Shown: positions 6,455-14,532, numbered from the stretch's first letter. The stretch: DNA of 38,189 nt from Elusimicrobiota bacterium (GCA_030651035.1 JAUSCK010000221.1:1-38189), one strand, 5' to 3'. The notes: a model not told the origin generated them from the letters alone. A program made the numbers and translations.

Positions 6455-7542
6455 TTCAGAGCTCCGTCGAAGGCTTTTTTCAGCAGCGCCGGCTTTATCT
6501 TCTCTACCGCGCGCAGGCGCCCGGGACCCGCGATAAGCATGAAGCGGTTATCCGCGCCCCGCGCTTTCTTGTCCCTTGAAACCAGGCCCAGGAATTTCCG
6601 GAAGTCCCGGCGCACGGCCGGGGCCGGCGGGAGGCGCAGGGCGTCCACCAGGGCGTTCAGCCGGGCGAAGGCCTCGCGGCCCAGCAGGCCGGCCTCGCGT
6701 GAGGCGATCAGGGCGAAGCGTATGCCGCGCGCCACGGCCTCGCCGTGCGGCAGGCGGCCGCCGGACAGGGCTTCGAAGGCGTGCCCCGCGGTATGGCCGA
6801 AGTTAAGCGCCTCCCTCTGGCCGGTTTCGTCGCGCTCGTCTTTCGCCACCAGCTTAAGCTTATAGGCGGCGCACGCGCTTACGCAGGCGGTAAGCGCCGA
6901 CTTGTCGCCGGCAAGGGTTTTTGAAAGATTCTTTTTCACCGTCCGCCCCAGGCTGCCGGGGCCTATCATGGCGTATTTTATAAGCTCGCCTCCGCCGGAG
7001 CGCAGCTCGGCGTGCGGCAGCGAATCCAGGAAGGCCGTGTCGCAGACGGCCAGGGCCGGCTGGTGGAAAGTGCCGGCGATGTTCTTCGCGCCGCCCAGGT
7101 TAACGGCGGTCTTGCCGCCCAGGCCCGCGTCTATCTGCGCCAGGAAGGTGGTGGGGACGCTGATCCAGTTTATGCCGCGCATGTAGATCGAGGCCGCGAA
7201 ACCCGCAAGGTCCGTTACGGCCCCGCCGCCGGCCGCGATTATCAGCGAATTGCGGGAAAAGCCCTTATCAAAAAGGAAAGTGCAGAGCTTGCCCGCCTGC
7301 TCCAGTGTTTTTGCTTTTTCGGAGGGGGGGAGCCAGAAATAAAAATGCGGGGTTTTTCCCTCGGGGAACAGGGCCAGCGCCCTGGCCCGCAGGCTGGGCG
7401 GGGCGTCGGTGCCGGTGACCAGGCAGATCTTGTCCGCTCCCTTGAACAGGGCCGGGAATTCCGCCGGTATGTCCGCCATCCCGCGCCCCAGCGCCGCCTT
7501 TATAAATCGTGAACTCCTGATGGTAAAATTAAATGTTTTCAT
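6451..7542 (-). CDS. aroB: 3-dehydroquinate synthase
   Basis: Cyclises DAHP to 3-dehydroquinate using NAD and a divalent metal, the second shikimate step. It has 363 residues. Visible motifs are IIAAGGGAVTDLAGFAAS (NAD binding), SVPTTFLAQIDAGLGGKTAV, GAKNIAGTFHQP, and the metal-ligand regions GGGELIKYAMI, LNFGHTAGHAFE and LPHGEAVARG. Start ATG 7542 has no recognisable Shine-Dalgarno sequence. The 108-base gap to the upstream kinase gene holds a palindromic repeat, the only real gap in the operon. Confidence 0.97.
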   Translation of the reverse strand: MKTFNFTIRSSRFIKAALGRGMADIPAEFPALFKGADKICLVTGTDAPPSLRARALALFPEGKTPHFYFWLPPSEKAKTLEQAGKLCTFLFDKGFSRNSLIIAAGGGAVTDLAGFAASIYMRGINWISVPTTFLAQIDAGLGGKTAVNLGGAKNIAGTFHQPALAVCDTAFLDSLPHAELRSGGGELIKYAMIGPGSLGRTVKKNLSKTLAGDKSALTACVSACAAYKLKLVAKDERDETGQREALNFGHTAGHAFEALSGGRLPHGEAVARGIRFALIASREAGLLGREAFARLNALVDALRLPPAPAVRRDFRKFLGLVSRDKKARGADNRFMLIAGPGRLRAVEKIKPALLKKAFDGALK

Positions 7543-7578
7543 AAATCAATAACTAGTAAATTGCAGGCACAACTGATT

Positions 7579-7689
7579 TTCACCGCAGAGGCGCAGAGGT
7601 CGCGGAGGAGGAATGTTTTTTAAATAACTGCTTACTGCGGTGTCGCTTCGCTACACCCCACTCTGCGACCTCTGCGTCTCAGCGGTGAA
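7579..7689. repeat. Palindromic MITE-like repeat, copy R1 (subfamily I)
   Basis: The left arm at 7579-7606 (TTCACCGCAGAGGCGCAGAGG...) and the right arm at 7662-7689 are inverted repeats of 28 bases with 25 matches. The centre holds a small hairpin around GGTGTCGCTTCGCTACACC. Related copies are at 14376-14532 and 22533-22636. No transposase gene is present. The right arm overlaps the end of the shikimate kinase gene and encodes its tail. Confidence 0.85.
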
Positions 7690-8208
7690 TTCGGCAATCT
7701 TATTTAATGCTTTTTTTGTCTTTTCTGCCGTCTGCGCGGGGGTGAGCCCGGCGGTGTTTATCGTTATGTCCGCGCGGCGGTAGAACCTGAGGCGCGCCGA
7801 ATAAAGTTTTTTCGCGCGCGGGGCGGCTTTTTTCCATGACCCGGACAGCAGCGGCCGCGGCGCGCGCGCCGCCTCAAGCCTTACCTCCAGCTCCGGCCAG
7901 GGGCAGTAAAGAAAAACGGCGACGCCGGTTCTTTTAAGCAGGCTTTCCCACCTGCGGGACGGATAAACCCCGCCGCCCAGCGCTATGACCTGCCCGCTGC
8001 GCGCGGCCAGGTGTCTTACCAGCTCCGCCTCAAGCCGCCTGAAGCCGCCCAGCCCCCTGGCTTTTATCAATGCGGATAAAGACGCTCCGGTTTTCTTTTC
8101 CAGCAGGGCGTCGCTGTCGCAAAAGGGCAGCCGCAGCGCGCGCGCGAGCGCCCTGCCGGCCAGGGTTTTCCCGGCGCACATGAAGCCGGTGAGATAAATA
8201 TTCTTCAC
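7651..8208 (-). CDS. aroK: Shikimate kinase
   Basis: Phosphorylates shikimate with ATP, the fifth shikimate step. The P-loop is GFMCAGKT in NIYLTGFMCAGKT; DSDALLEKKTGASL, GGFRRLEAELV and IALGGGVYPSRR follow, and a lid Arg lies in RPLLSG. GTG 8208 is preferred because it overlaps the aroC stop as GTGA and puts the P-loop strand at the N terminus, as is usual; ATG 8244 would add 12 residues inside aroC. The last 12 codons (FTAETQRSQSGV) and the TAG stop come from repeat R1, so the original C terminus was replaced or extended. Confidence 0.95.
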   Translation of the reverse strand: MKNIYLTGFMCAGKTLAGRALARALRLPFCDSDALLEKKTGASLSALIKARGLGGFRRLEAELVRHLAARSGQVIALGGGVYPSRRWESLLKRTGVAVFLYCPWPELEVRLEAARAPRPLLSGSWKKAAPRAKKLYSARLRFYRRADITINTAGLTPAQTAEKTKKALNKIAEFTAETQRSQSGV

Positions 8209-9227
8209 AGGCGGTTCAGTGTTTTTCCGGTTTTTTTGCGCCATACGTTCACACGCCCTTCTATTTCGGAAAATGAATCGCCGCCGAATTTTTCCAGCAG
8301 GGCCCCGGCCAGTTCCAGCGCGGCCGCATGCTCTCCGACCACGGCCGCCGCGAACACAGCCGTGGTGTCCGAGGTCTTTGAAACTGAAAGCCGTTTATGG
8401 AAATTCCTGAGGTCGGTGGAGAGCGTCCCGCCGGGCAGGCCGGGCACCGGCTTAACAGCGCAGCGCAGCGTGAGGGCGCGGCCGTTGGTCATGCCACCGT
8501 CGAGCCCGCCGGAAAGTTCCGGGGCCTTCGAGACTTCTATGCCTCCTGCGGCGGCCAGGCAGAAGCCGCCGCCCACTTCAAAGCCTTTAACGCCGTTTAT
8601 CCCCATGAGCGCCGCGCCAAGGCGGGAGCCAAGGCGCTGGTCCCACTGGCTGAACCCGCCCAGCCCGGCAGGCAGGTTTTCTACGGTAACTTCAAAAACG
8701 CCGCCAAGCGTATCGCCAGCGCGGCGGGCCCGCAGCAGTTCGGCCGCGGCGCTTTCCGCTGTTACTGTCCGCAGGCCGCCCAGGCGGAGCACCCTTGAAT
8801 TGATATTAATATGCAGCAGCTCATGGAGCCGCATTGCAAAAGTGCCCAGGGCGGTGCGCATGGCTGTTTCACGCCCGCTGGCTCTCTCGCGTATCAGGAC
8901 GGCGTTAAGCAGCCCGTATTTGAGCATGCCCGGCAGGTCCGCATGGCCGGGCCGGGGTAGGCTCGACGGGAGGGGCAAGTCCCGGCTTGCGTTCGGTATG
9001 AGCACGCTTATCGGCGCGCCGGTGGTGATATTCCCGCTAAGGCCGGAGACTATTTCAAAAGCGTCGGTTTCGCGGGCCTGGCGGGCGCTGCGTCCCGGGG
9101 CCTGTCGCCGCCGGCGGAGCTGGGCCGTGATGTATTCACGCGTAATTTTTACGCCGGCCGGAAAGCCTTCAAGTATGCCTGACAGGTATTTGCCGTGCGA
9201 TTCGCCGGCTGTAAGGTATCTGAGCAT
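8205..9227 (-). CDS. aroC: Chorismate synthase
   Basis: Converts EPSP to chorismate with reduced FMN as cofactor, the seventh shikimate step. It has 340 residues. Motifs are the N-terminal LTAGESHGKYLSGILEGFPAG, a basic stretch RRRRQAPGR, PRPGHADLPGMLKYG, ERASGRETAMR (FMN/substrate site), GGMTNGRALTLRCAVKP, and SDTTAVFAAAVVGEHAAA near the C terminus. Its start overlaps the aroE stop by one base and its end overlaps the kinase start. Confidence 0.97.
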   Translation of the reverse strand: MLRYLTAGESHGKYLSGILEGFPAGVKITREYITAQLRRRRQAPGRSARQARETDAFEIVSGLSGNITTGAPISVLIPNASRDLPLPSSLPRPGHADLPGMLKYGLLNAVLIRERASGRETAMRTALGTFAMRLHELLHININSRVLRLGGLRTVTAESAAAELLRARRAGDTLGGVFEVTVENLPAGLGGFSQWDQRLGSRLGAALMGINGVKGFEVGGGFCLAAAGGIEVSKAPELSGGLDGGMTNGRALTLRCAVKPVPGLPGGTLSTDLRNFHKRLSVSKTSDTTAVFAAAVVGEHAAALELAGALLEKFGGDSFSEIEGRVNVWRKKTGKTLNRL

Positions 9228-10075
9228 CAGTCCCCCCGTTGGAGTTTTTCCCTGAGAAGCCTTAGCGCTTCCCTGTTAAATTCTACAATATCGCCGCCGG
9301 GCAGGCCCGCCCAGAATTTAAGGGAAAGGGCCGCCTGCCTGACCAGGACCTCAAGGCCGTCTATTGTTATGGCGCCGGCCAGGGCGGAGGTTTTAATGAA
9401 TTCGGTGCCCTCCGGGGCATAGGCCAGGTCCAGGCAGACGTCGCCGGGCTTCGGGTTTGCCGGCGGCTTCCCCGGCGCGTACATTCCCAGGGGGGTGGCG
9501 TTCACAAAAATCCCGGCGGGGCTGCCGGGCACGGCGAAGGGAGCCGCCGAAAAAACGGTTCCGGGGAAAACCTCCGCCAGGTTCCCGGCTGTTTCCAGCG
9601 CCGCGCCGCCGTTGCGGGCGCAGAAGGTCACTGAGGCCGCGCGGGCGCGGCCCAGCGCCCAGCCCGCCGCCGCGGCCGAGCCGCCCGCGCCGAAGATGAC
9701 GGCGTTTTTTCCGGCCGGGCTTATCCCGTTCTCTTGCAGGGCGCTCACTATTCCCGCCGCATCGGTGTTAAGGCCCTCAAGGCCCTTCCTGCCGAAGCGC
9801 ACGGCGTTGACCGCCTTTATTCCGCGCGAGGCGGGGTCCGGCAGGTCGAGCATCTTGAAAACGGCCCGCTTGTGCGGGATGGTGACGTTGAAGCCGGACC
9901 AGACTTCGGACTTGACGGTATGTATGACCGAGGCCAGCTCAGCCGCGCCGCACTCGCGGAGCTCGTATTTTATTTCGCACCCGGAGAGGCTGGAAAATAT
10001 CCGGAATATCGCGGGGGAAAGGGAGCTGGAAAGCGGGAGCCCCAGCAGGCCGGCTTTTATCGGTTTTATGTACAC
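9227..10075 (-). CDS. aroE: Shikimate dehydrogenase
   Basis: NADPH-dependent reduction of 3-dehydroshikimate, the fourth shikimate step. It has 282 residues. The N-terminal substrate domain has GLLGLPLSSSLSPAIF (shikimate-binding Ser pair), GFNVTIPHK with the catalytic Lys, and LNTDAAGIVSAL with the catalytic Asp. The nucleotide-binding domain has AVIFGAGGSAAAAGWALGRA. The C-terminal half has NATPLGMY and DGLEVLVRQAALSLKFW. One base separates it from the DAHP synthase gene. Confidence 0.97.
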   Translation of the reverse strand: MYIKPIKAGLLGLPLSSSLSPAIFRIFSSLSGCEIKYELRECGAAELASVIHTVKSEVWSGFNVTIPHKRAVFKMLDLPDPASRGIKAVNAVRFGRKGLEGLNTDAAGIVSALQENGISPAGKNAVIFGAGGSAAAAGWALGRARAASVTFCARNGGAALETAGNLAEVFPGTVFSAAPFAVPGSPAGIFVNATPLGMYAPGKPPANPKPGDVCLDLAYAPEGTEFIKTSALAGAITIDGLEVLVRQAALSLKFWAGLPGGDIVEFNREALRLLREKLQRGD

Positions 10076-10076
10076 G

Positions 10077-11042
10077 TTATTTCCCGGCTATAGCGCGGAA
10101 AGTTTCTATGGTTATTGTCTGCCTGCCGTCCACCAGGGCGCCGCCGGGGGAAACGCTGGCTTCAATAAGCAGGCCGCCGGCGCCGGCGCGCAGCGCCCTG
10201 AGGGCCAGTTTCCGGGCTATTTCGCGGTTCCTTGCGGCGTGGCTGGGGTCGGCTATGACCGGGAAACCGGTGATCTTTTTAGCTTCGCGCAGGAGACTGA
10301 AATCCAGCCCGGGGCTGTCCGAGGAAAAAACCGAGTCGCCGCGCTCGCAGAGGATGAGCTTCTTCGCGCCGTGCTTCAGCAGGTATTCGGCCGAAAGCAG
10401 CCATTCCCGCAGGGTCGCGCGCATCCCCCGCTTCAGCAGCACCGCGCGGCCGCTGCTGCCGGCTTCTTTGAGAAGCTCGTAATTGCGCATGTTGCGCGCG
10501 CCTATCTGCAGTATATCGCAGACGGCCGAGAGGCGTTCCACCTGGCGGGTATCCGTGGCTTCGGTCACCAGCGGCAGGCCGGTTATTTTTTTAGCCTTGG
10601 CGATAATTCCCAGGCCGGCCCAGCCTATGCCCTGGAAGGCGTAGGGCGAGGAGCGGGGCTTGAAGAGCGCGGCGCGCAGCGCGTGCGCGCCGGCGGCCTT
10701 GAGCGCGCGGGCCGAGGCCAGGTAAGAGGCCTCTTCCTCCACGGCGCAGGGCCCGGCTATGAAGACGGGCCCGCGGCTGAAGTCCAGCGGCCGCGAAAAA
10801 GGTTTTTTTATCCCGGCGCAGGCCAGCGGGCAAAGCTCGGTGTCGGAAAGGGAGACGCCGGACACCCCGGCCAGGTTCTCGATGCGCGGCACGGCGTCCG
10901 CCGCCTCCGCGGGGTTGGGAATGGTTATGTGCAGCCCCGCCGGATCGCGGCGCATCAGGCAGCCGGGCAGCAGGAAAGACAGGGCCAGCAGGACGTCCCG
11001 GCGGCTGCCGGCGCCGAGGTTTTTTTGCAGTGTAATTACCAT
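10077..11042 (-). CDS. aroF: 3-deoxy-7-phosphoheptulonate (DAHP) synthase, type I-beta
   Basis: Condenses PEP and erythrose 4-phosphate, the first shikimate step. It has 321 residues. Residues 1-75 look like the ferredoxin-like regulatory domain of PheB/AroF-type enzymes. The barrel follows with FIAGPCAVEEEASYL, FKPRSSPYAFQG, LVTEATDT, LQIGARNMRNYELLKEAG, VLLKRGM, LILCERG and VIADPSHAARNR (metal and substrate ligands). It overlaps the chorismate mutase gene by seven bases. Feedback control through the N-terminal domain is possible but not shown by the sequence. Confidence 0.95.
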   Translation of the reverse strand: MVITLQKNLGAGSRRDVLLALSFLLPGCLMRRDPAGLHITIPNPAEAADAVPRIENLAGVSGVSLSDTELCPLACAGIKKPFSRPLDFSRGPVFIAGPCAVEEEASYLASARALKAAGAHALRAALFKPRSSPYAFQGIGWAGLGIIAKAKKITGLPLVTEATDTRQVERLSAVCDILQIGARNMRNYELLKEAGSSGRAVLLKRGMRATLREWLLSAEYLLKHGAKKLILCERGDSVFSSDSPGLDFSLLREAKKITGFPVIADPSHAARNREIARKLALRALRAGAGGLLIEASVSPGGALVDGRQTITIETFRAIAGK

Positions 11043-11287
11043 TTTTGCAGCTTTTTGGATTGCCTTATTATCTCGGTAAAAACGGCCTTTGTGGCCGGCG
11101 CGTAAATTTTTTTTCCGGCGGCGGCCGCGTTGGCCAGCACCTGCCTCTCCCGCGGGCGGTCGGTGATCTTATCCTTCAGCTCTTTAAGCGGGATGACCAG
11201 CGCGAAGCGGCGCGCCAGCAGGGCGGCTATGCGCCGGTCCAGCACGTTAATTTTTAACCGCGCGCTTCTAAGTTTTTCCGGCATCAT
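11036..11287 (-). CDS. Chorismate mutase (AroQ-fold, monofunctional)
   Basis: A small 83-residue all-helical chorismate mutase (CM_2 family) that turns chorismate into prephenate. Expected positions are present: an Arg in the first helix (RSARLKINVLDRRIAALLARR), Lys in LKELKDKI, and REREVL-like RPRERQVLA; the C-terminal helix has IIRQSKKLQ. It is the first gene of the shikimate operon and overlaps the DAHP synthase gene. In some bacteria such a domain is fused to, or binds, DAHP synthase; the overlap suggests a possible complex here. ATG 11284 is an alternative start. Confidence 0.9.
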   Translation of the reverse strand: MMPEKLRSARLKINVLDRRIAALLARRFALVIPLKELKDKITDRPRERQVLANAAAAGKKIYAPATKAVFTEIIRQSKKLQKW

Positions 11288-11349
11288 AGAAGTCTCTCCG
11301 CCATTCGCTAGAATTCTATTCTATTAAAATACAGATAAAAATAAAATTG

Positions 11350-11355
11350 TAAAAT
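11350..11355 (+). promoter_or_regulatory. Possible -10 box just before prfB
   Basis: TAAAAT ends only seven bases before the prfB ATG at 11363, and no Shine-Dalgarno sequence lies upstream. If this box is used, the mRNA would begin at or next to the start codon (leaderless). A second TAAAAT at 11342-11347 would give a leader of about 8 bases. The whole 11300-11360 gap is AT-rich and must also hold the divergent shikimate operon promoter. Confidence 0.3.
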
Positions 11356-11362
11356 AGTATTC

Positions 11363-12487
11363 ATGGCTGAAACGCTGGAACTCAAGGATATCGATAACAA
11401 GCTGGCGGAGCTGGAGGCGGCCCTGGCTGACTCGGCCAAGCTTTACGGCCTTGATGCCAAGCGCGCCACCCTGCGCGAGAGCGAAGCCGTCTCCGGCGCG
11501 GGCGATTTCTGGGACGACGCGCACAAGGCGCAGGCCCACCTGAAGGACCTGAACGACCTGAAGAAGGGCGTGGAGCTGCTGGACTCCGCCAAGCGCGAGA
11601 TAGAGGATTTCAAGGTCCACTTCGAGCTGGCGCGCGACGCCGGCGACGCCGCCGAGCTGCCCGTCATAATGGAAGGCCTGCGCGGGATAGAGAAAAAGCT
11701 TTCAGTGCTGGATTTCGAGCTGAAGCTGTCCGACCCGGTGGACAAGATGGACGCCATCATAAGCCTGCACGCCGGCGCCGGCGGTACCGAGGCCTGCGAC
11801 TGGGCCCAGATGCTGCAGCGGATGTACAGCCGCTGGGCGCAGAGCAAGGGTTTTATTTTCGCCATAACCGACATGCTGCAGGGTGAGGAAGCCGGGGTGC
11901 GCAGCGTGACGGCCTTCATAAAAGGCAATTACGCCTACGGCTACCTTAAAAGCGAGATAGGCGTGCACCGCCTGGTCCGCATTTCGCCTTTCGACGCCAA
12001 CAAGCGGCGGCACACTTCGTTCGCGTCCCTCGACGTGCTGGCCGACATCGAGGACAAGATCGAGATCAAGGTGGAGGACAAGGACATAAGACTGGACACC
12101 TTCCGTTCCGGCGGGGCCGGGGGGCAGAACGTCAACAAGGTGGAAACCGCGGTGCGCCTCACGCATATCCCGTCGGGCATCGTGGTGGCCTGCCAGATAG
12201 AGCGCAGCCAGCACCAGAACCGCGAGACCGCCATGAAGATGCTGAAGGCCAGGCTCTACGAAGTGGAGATGGACAAGAAGCGCTCCGAGATGGAGCGCCG
12301 CTACGACGCCAAGGGCGACATCGGCTGGGGCCACCAGATCCGCTCCTACGTTTTCATGCCCTACCAGCTGGTGAAAGACATGCGCACCGGCCATGAAACC
12401 TCCCAGATAGAAAAGGTCATGGACGGCGACCTGGACCCCTTCATGCACTCCTACCTCGCCTGGGCCGCGGCTAATAAGAAGAAGTAG
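11363..12487 (+). CDS. prfB: Peptide chain release factor 2
   Basis: Class I release factor for UGA and UAA stop codons. It has 374 residues. The codon-recognition tripeptide SPF is in [18 protein letters not shown], where RF1 would have PxT. The catalytic GGQ is in [18 protein letters not shown]. The N-terminal helical domain is complete and in one frame. The programmed +1 frameshift site found in most prfB genes (CTT TGA C) is absent: the equivalent codons read CTT GAT at 11450-11455. The start has no visible Shine-Dalgarno sequence. Confidence 0.97.
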   Translation: MAETLELKDIDNKLAELEAALADSAKLYGLDAKRATLRESEAVSGAGDFWDDAHKAQAHLKDLNDLKKGVELLDSAKREIEDFKVHFELARDAGDAAELPVIMEGLRGIEKKLSVLDFELKLSDPVDKMDAIISLHAGAGGTEACDWAQMLQRMYSRWAQSKGFIFAITDMLQGEEAGVRSVTAFIKGNYAYGYLKSEIGVHRLVRISPFDANKRRHTSFASLDVLADIEDKIEIKVEDKDIRLDTFRSGGAGGQNVNKVETAVRLTHIPSGIVVACQIERSQHQNRETAMKMLKARLYEVEMDKKRSEMERRYDAKGDIGWGHQIRSYVFMPYQLVKDMRTGHETSQIEKVMDGDLDPFMHSYLAWAAANKKK

Positions 12488-12668
12488 CCCCCATAAATTC
12501 CGGGAGATGAAACCCCACCCGAAAATCCTTTCCGCGGAAAAGATGTTTCCTTGAGAAAGTTGCCGGTAATTCAAGTGGCAACGAAGACGTTGGGATATTG
12601 CCCCCTGTGGCCGCTTTAAGCGGAAAACGAAGCCTGGGCGCAGTCGGGGTCTTCAAAAGAGTCGCGGC

Positions 12669-12697
12669 TTGACAGGATGGGGTTTGTGCTGTATCCT
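12669..12697 (+). promoter_or_regulatory. Sigma-70-type promoter of the toxin-antitoxin pair
   Basis: TTGACA at 12669-12674, a 17-base spacer, then TATCCT at 12692-12697. The ATG of the antitoxin follows 29 bases after the -10 box, with GGAGGA just before it. In such systems the AbrB-type antitoxin usually represses this promoter. Confidence 0.75.
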
Positions 12698-12726
12698 ATT
12701 AGTAAGATAAGTAAGACGGAGGAGTT

Positions 12727-12990
12727 ATGCAAAATCTTGATGTAACGCGGATGTCTGTGAAGGGGCAGGTGGTTATTCCAGGCGATATCCGGCAGGCCCT
12801 GGGCCTGGTGGCCGGAACGAAGTTTGTTGTTGCCGGCGAAGGGGATACGGTCATTCTAAGGAAAATAGGCCGGCCTGCGCTGGAAGAAGCAGACAGGCTC
12901 TTTGGTGTAAGCCGGAAGTTTGCGAAGCGGGCTGGCCTGAAAAAGTCAGATATTAAAAAGACCATTAAGAAATCCCGCGCTGACAAATGA
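12727..12990 (+). CDS. AbrB/MazE-type antitoxin
   Basis: An 87-residue protein with an N-terminal swapped-hairpin AbrB domain (residues about 6-50: VTRMSVKGQVVIPGDIRQAL, GTKFVVAGEGDTVILR). This part would bind DNA and repress its own operon. The C-terminal basic tail (LKKSDIKKTIKKSR) would block the toxin. It overlaps the PIN toxin gene by four bases (ATGA). Confidence 0.92.
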   Translation: MQNLDVTRMSVKGQVVIPGDIRQALGLVAGTKFVVAGEGDTVILRKIGRPALEEADRLFGVSRKFAKRAGLKKSDIKKTIKKSRADK

Positions 12991-13391
12991 GGATCGTCCT
13001 TGATGCTAATGTGGTAATTTCCGGGATCTTCTGGGGCGGCCCGCCGCAGGAGATACTAAAACGATGGCTAGAGGGAAAGCTAACGCTCGTGATGTCTGCC
13101 CCTATCCTGGCCGAGTACCAGGACGTTCTCCGCAGGATGACAGGGGGCCAAGGCGGAGACATCTTCGCGAAGTGGAATCATTATCTGACTGAGCTTAGCG
13201 AGTTTGTCGAACCGCTGCCGGTTGCTGTAGTCTGCCGCGATTCCGGGGATCAGAAGTATCTGGAAGCGGCCGCCGGCGGCCGGGTCCAGGCGCTTGTCTC
13301 CGGAGACAAAGACCTGGTGGTTCTAAAAGTGATCGAAGGAATTCCGATCCTGACCCCGACGGCGTTTCTTCTGGGCCACAAAATCCAGTAG
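12987..13391 (+). CDS. PIN-domain toxin (putative ribonuclease)
   Basis: A 134-residue PIN-fold protein of the COG1569 type. Acidic residues expected to bind metal are visible: Asp6 in VLDANVVISG, Glu in APILAEYQDVLRR, Asp in CRDSGDQKYLEAA, and Asp in LVSGDKDLV. The family cleaves RNA. The overlap with an AbrB-type antitoxin gene makes this a VapBC-like pair. The stop codon runs directly into a 39-base palindrome. Confidence 0.92.
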   Translation: MRIVLDANVVISGIFWGGPPQEILKRWLEGKLTLVMSAPILAEYQDVLRRMTGGQGGDIFAKWNHYLTELSEFVEPLPVAVVCRDSGDQKYLEAAAGGRVQALVSGDKDLVVLKVIEGIPILTPTAFLLGHKIQ

Positions 13392-13429
13392 CTATATAAA
13401 AACCTTAGAATTTAAGGGTCTTATATAGC
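13391..13429. repeat. 39-bp palindrome after the toxin gene
   Basis: Outer arms GCTATATAA and TTATATAGC match perfectly (9 bp), and an inner stem ACCTTA/TAAGGG continues it. It begins on the last base of the toxin stop codon. There is no T run after it, so it is not a standard terminator. It could protect mRNA ends or bind a protein. Nothing else is recognisable in 13430-13548. Confidence 0.55.
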
Positions 13430-13548
13430 ATGACATATTGCCGCTTCCAGCCTGCAGGACGGGAGCGATTGTGAGCGCTATAAGGATGGGCTGGGATTTG
13501 GAGCCTTAACAGCGATGGTTCCCCGGCGGCTTTGGGAAATGGTTTAAT

Positions 13549-14358
13549 ATGTGCATGGTTTTCGTGGAAACACATGCGCATCTTAACGACCCGGCTTTTA
13601 ACGCTGACCGCAACGAGGTTATCGGGCGGGCCGCTGGCCTGGGCGTCTCTAAGATGATAGAAATAGCCTGCGCGCCCTCCGAATGGGCGCAGGGGGAGCG
13701 ATTGGCCGCCGCTTTCCCGGAGATGGTCCGCTGCGCTTTCGGCGTACACCCCGAATATATCAAGGAATTTTCTCCCGCCGTAATGCCGGAGCTGGAAAAT
13801 TATCTACAGAAGGCCTGCGCCGTAGCCGTGGGCGAAATTGGCCTGGACTACTGGTGGGAGGCCGGCCGTAAGGCGGAGCAGCTGGCCCTGCTTGAAAGCC
13901 AGCTGCCGCTGTGCGCGAAATTCTCGAAGCCGGTGGTTTTCCACGCCCGGAACGGTAAGACGCCGGAGTTGAACGCCTACGCGGACCTGCTGGAAGCCCT
14001 TAAAAGCTGGGAGTACCGTCCGGCGAAAAGATTCCGCGGCGTGCTGCACTGCTTCTGCGGGAGCTGGGCGGACGCGAAGATCGGGCTGGATATGGGCCTG
14101 GCGCTGGGAGTGAATGGCACTTTTACTTATAAAAAGAACGACGGCTTGCGTGAAACGATAAGAAAGGCGGGGCTGGATAATATAATCCTCGAAACGGACT
14201 GCCCGTACCTGCCGCCGCAGAGTTCCCGGGGCAAAAGGAACGACCCGTCGTTCATCCCTGAAATAGCCGCCGCGGTGGCCGCGCACCTGGGAGTCGGCAA
14301 CGAGGCACTGGCCGACAAAACCACCGCCAACTCCTTTGAGCTTTTCGGTGAATTTTAA
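13549..14358 (+). CDS. TatD family metal-dependent hydrolase / DNase
   Basis: A 269-residue TIM-barrel hydrolase. Metal ligands follow the TatD pattern: ETHAHLND (His9, His11; the first residue is Glu rather than the usual Asp), AVGEIGLDYWW, PVVFHARNG, GVLHCFCG and IILETDCPYLPPQ. TatD enzymes act as 3'-5' exonucleases in DNA repair. ATG 13555, two codons later, is an alternative start; neither has a strong ribosome binding site. Confidence 0.93.
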   Translation: MCMVFVETHAHLNDPAFNADRNEVIGRAAGLGVSKMIEIACAPSEWAQGERLAAAFPEMVRCAFGVHPEYIKEFSPAVMPELENYLQKACAVAVGEIGLDYWWEAGRKAEQLALLESQLPLCAKFSKPVVFHARNGKTPELNAYADLLEALKSWEYRPAKRFRGVLHCFCGSWADAKIGLDMGLALGVNGTFTYKKNDGLRETIRKAGLDNIILETDCPYLPPQSSRGKRNDPSFIPEIAAAVAAHLGVGNEALADKTTANSFELFGEF

Positions 14359-14375
14359 GAGCAACGGCAAAGAGT

Positions 14376-14532
14376 TTCACCACAGAGACACAGAGAGGGA
14401 GAAGGTAAGAGGAGAAGAAGGAATAAAAAGGGAAGCAAATATTTTTATTCTGTTCTCTGTGTTAAACTCCTCCCTCTCTGTGTCCTGTTAGATACAGTTG
14501 AATTGTGTCGCTTCGCTCCACCCTGTGGTGAA
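14376..14532. repeat. Palindromic MITE-like repeat, copy R2 (subfamily II)
   Basis: The left arm TTCACCACAGAGACACAGAG... starts at 14376. The complementary right arm (CTCCCTCTCTGTGTC ... CTGTGGTGAA) is split by an insertion of roughly 37 bases containing GTGTCGCTTCGCTCCACC, which is nearly identical to the small hairpin in copy R1. The repeat fills the gap between tatD and metH and ends 16 bases before the metH start. Confidence 0.8.

Noticed and set aside
9495-11105. Open frame of 536 codons on the plus strand opposite aroE and DAHP synthase
   Set aside because: It is antisense to two clear enzyme genes; long open shadows are expected in GC-rich DNA and the translation shows no domain.
11702-12574. 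Open frame of 290 codons antisense to prfB
   Set aside because: Shadow of a highly conserved gene; His/Val-rich translation without motifs.
12488-12660. Structured-looking region between prfB and the toxin-antitoxin pair, considered as a riboswitch
   Set aside because: Small GC hairpins are present but I could not match conserved cores of known riboswitches, and it lies before the TA promoter rather than in a leader.
13468-13482. Sequence ATTGTGAGCGCTATA resembling half of a lac operator
   Set aside because: Only one half matches, there is no LacI-type regulator or sugar gene nearby, and a match of this length can arise by chance.
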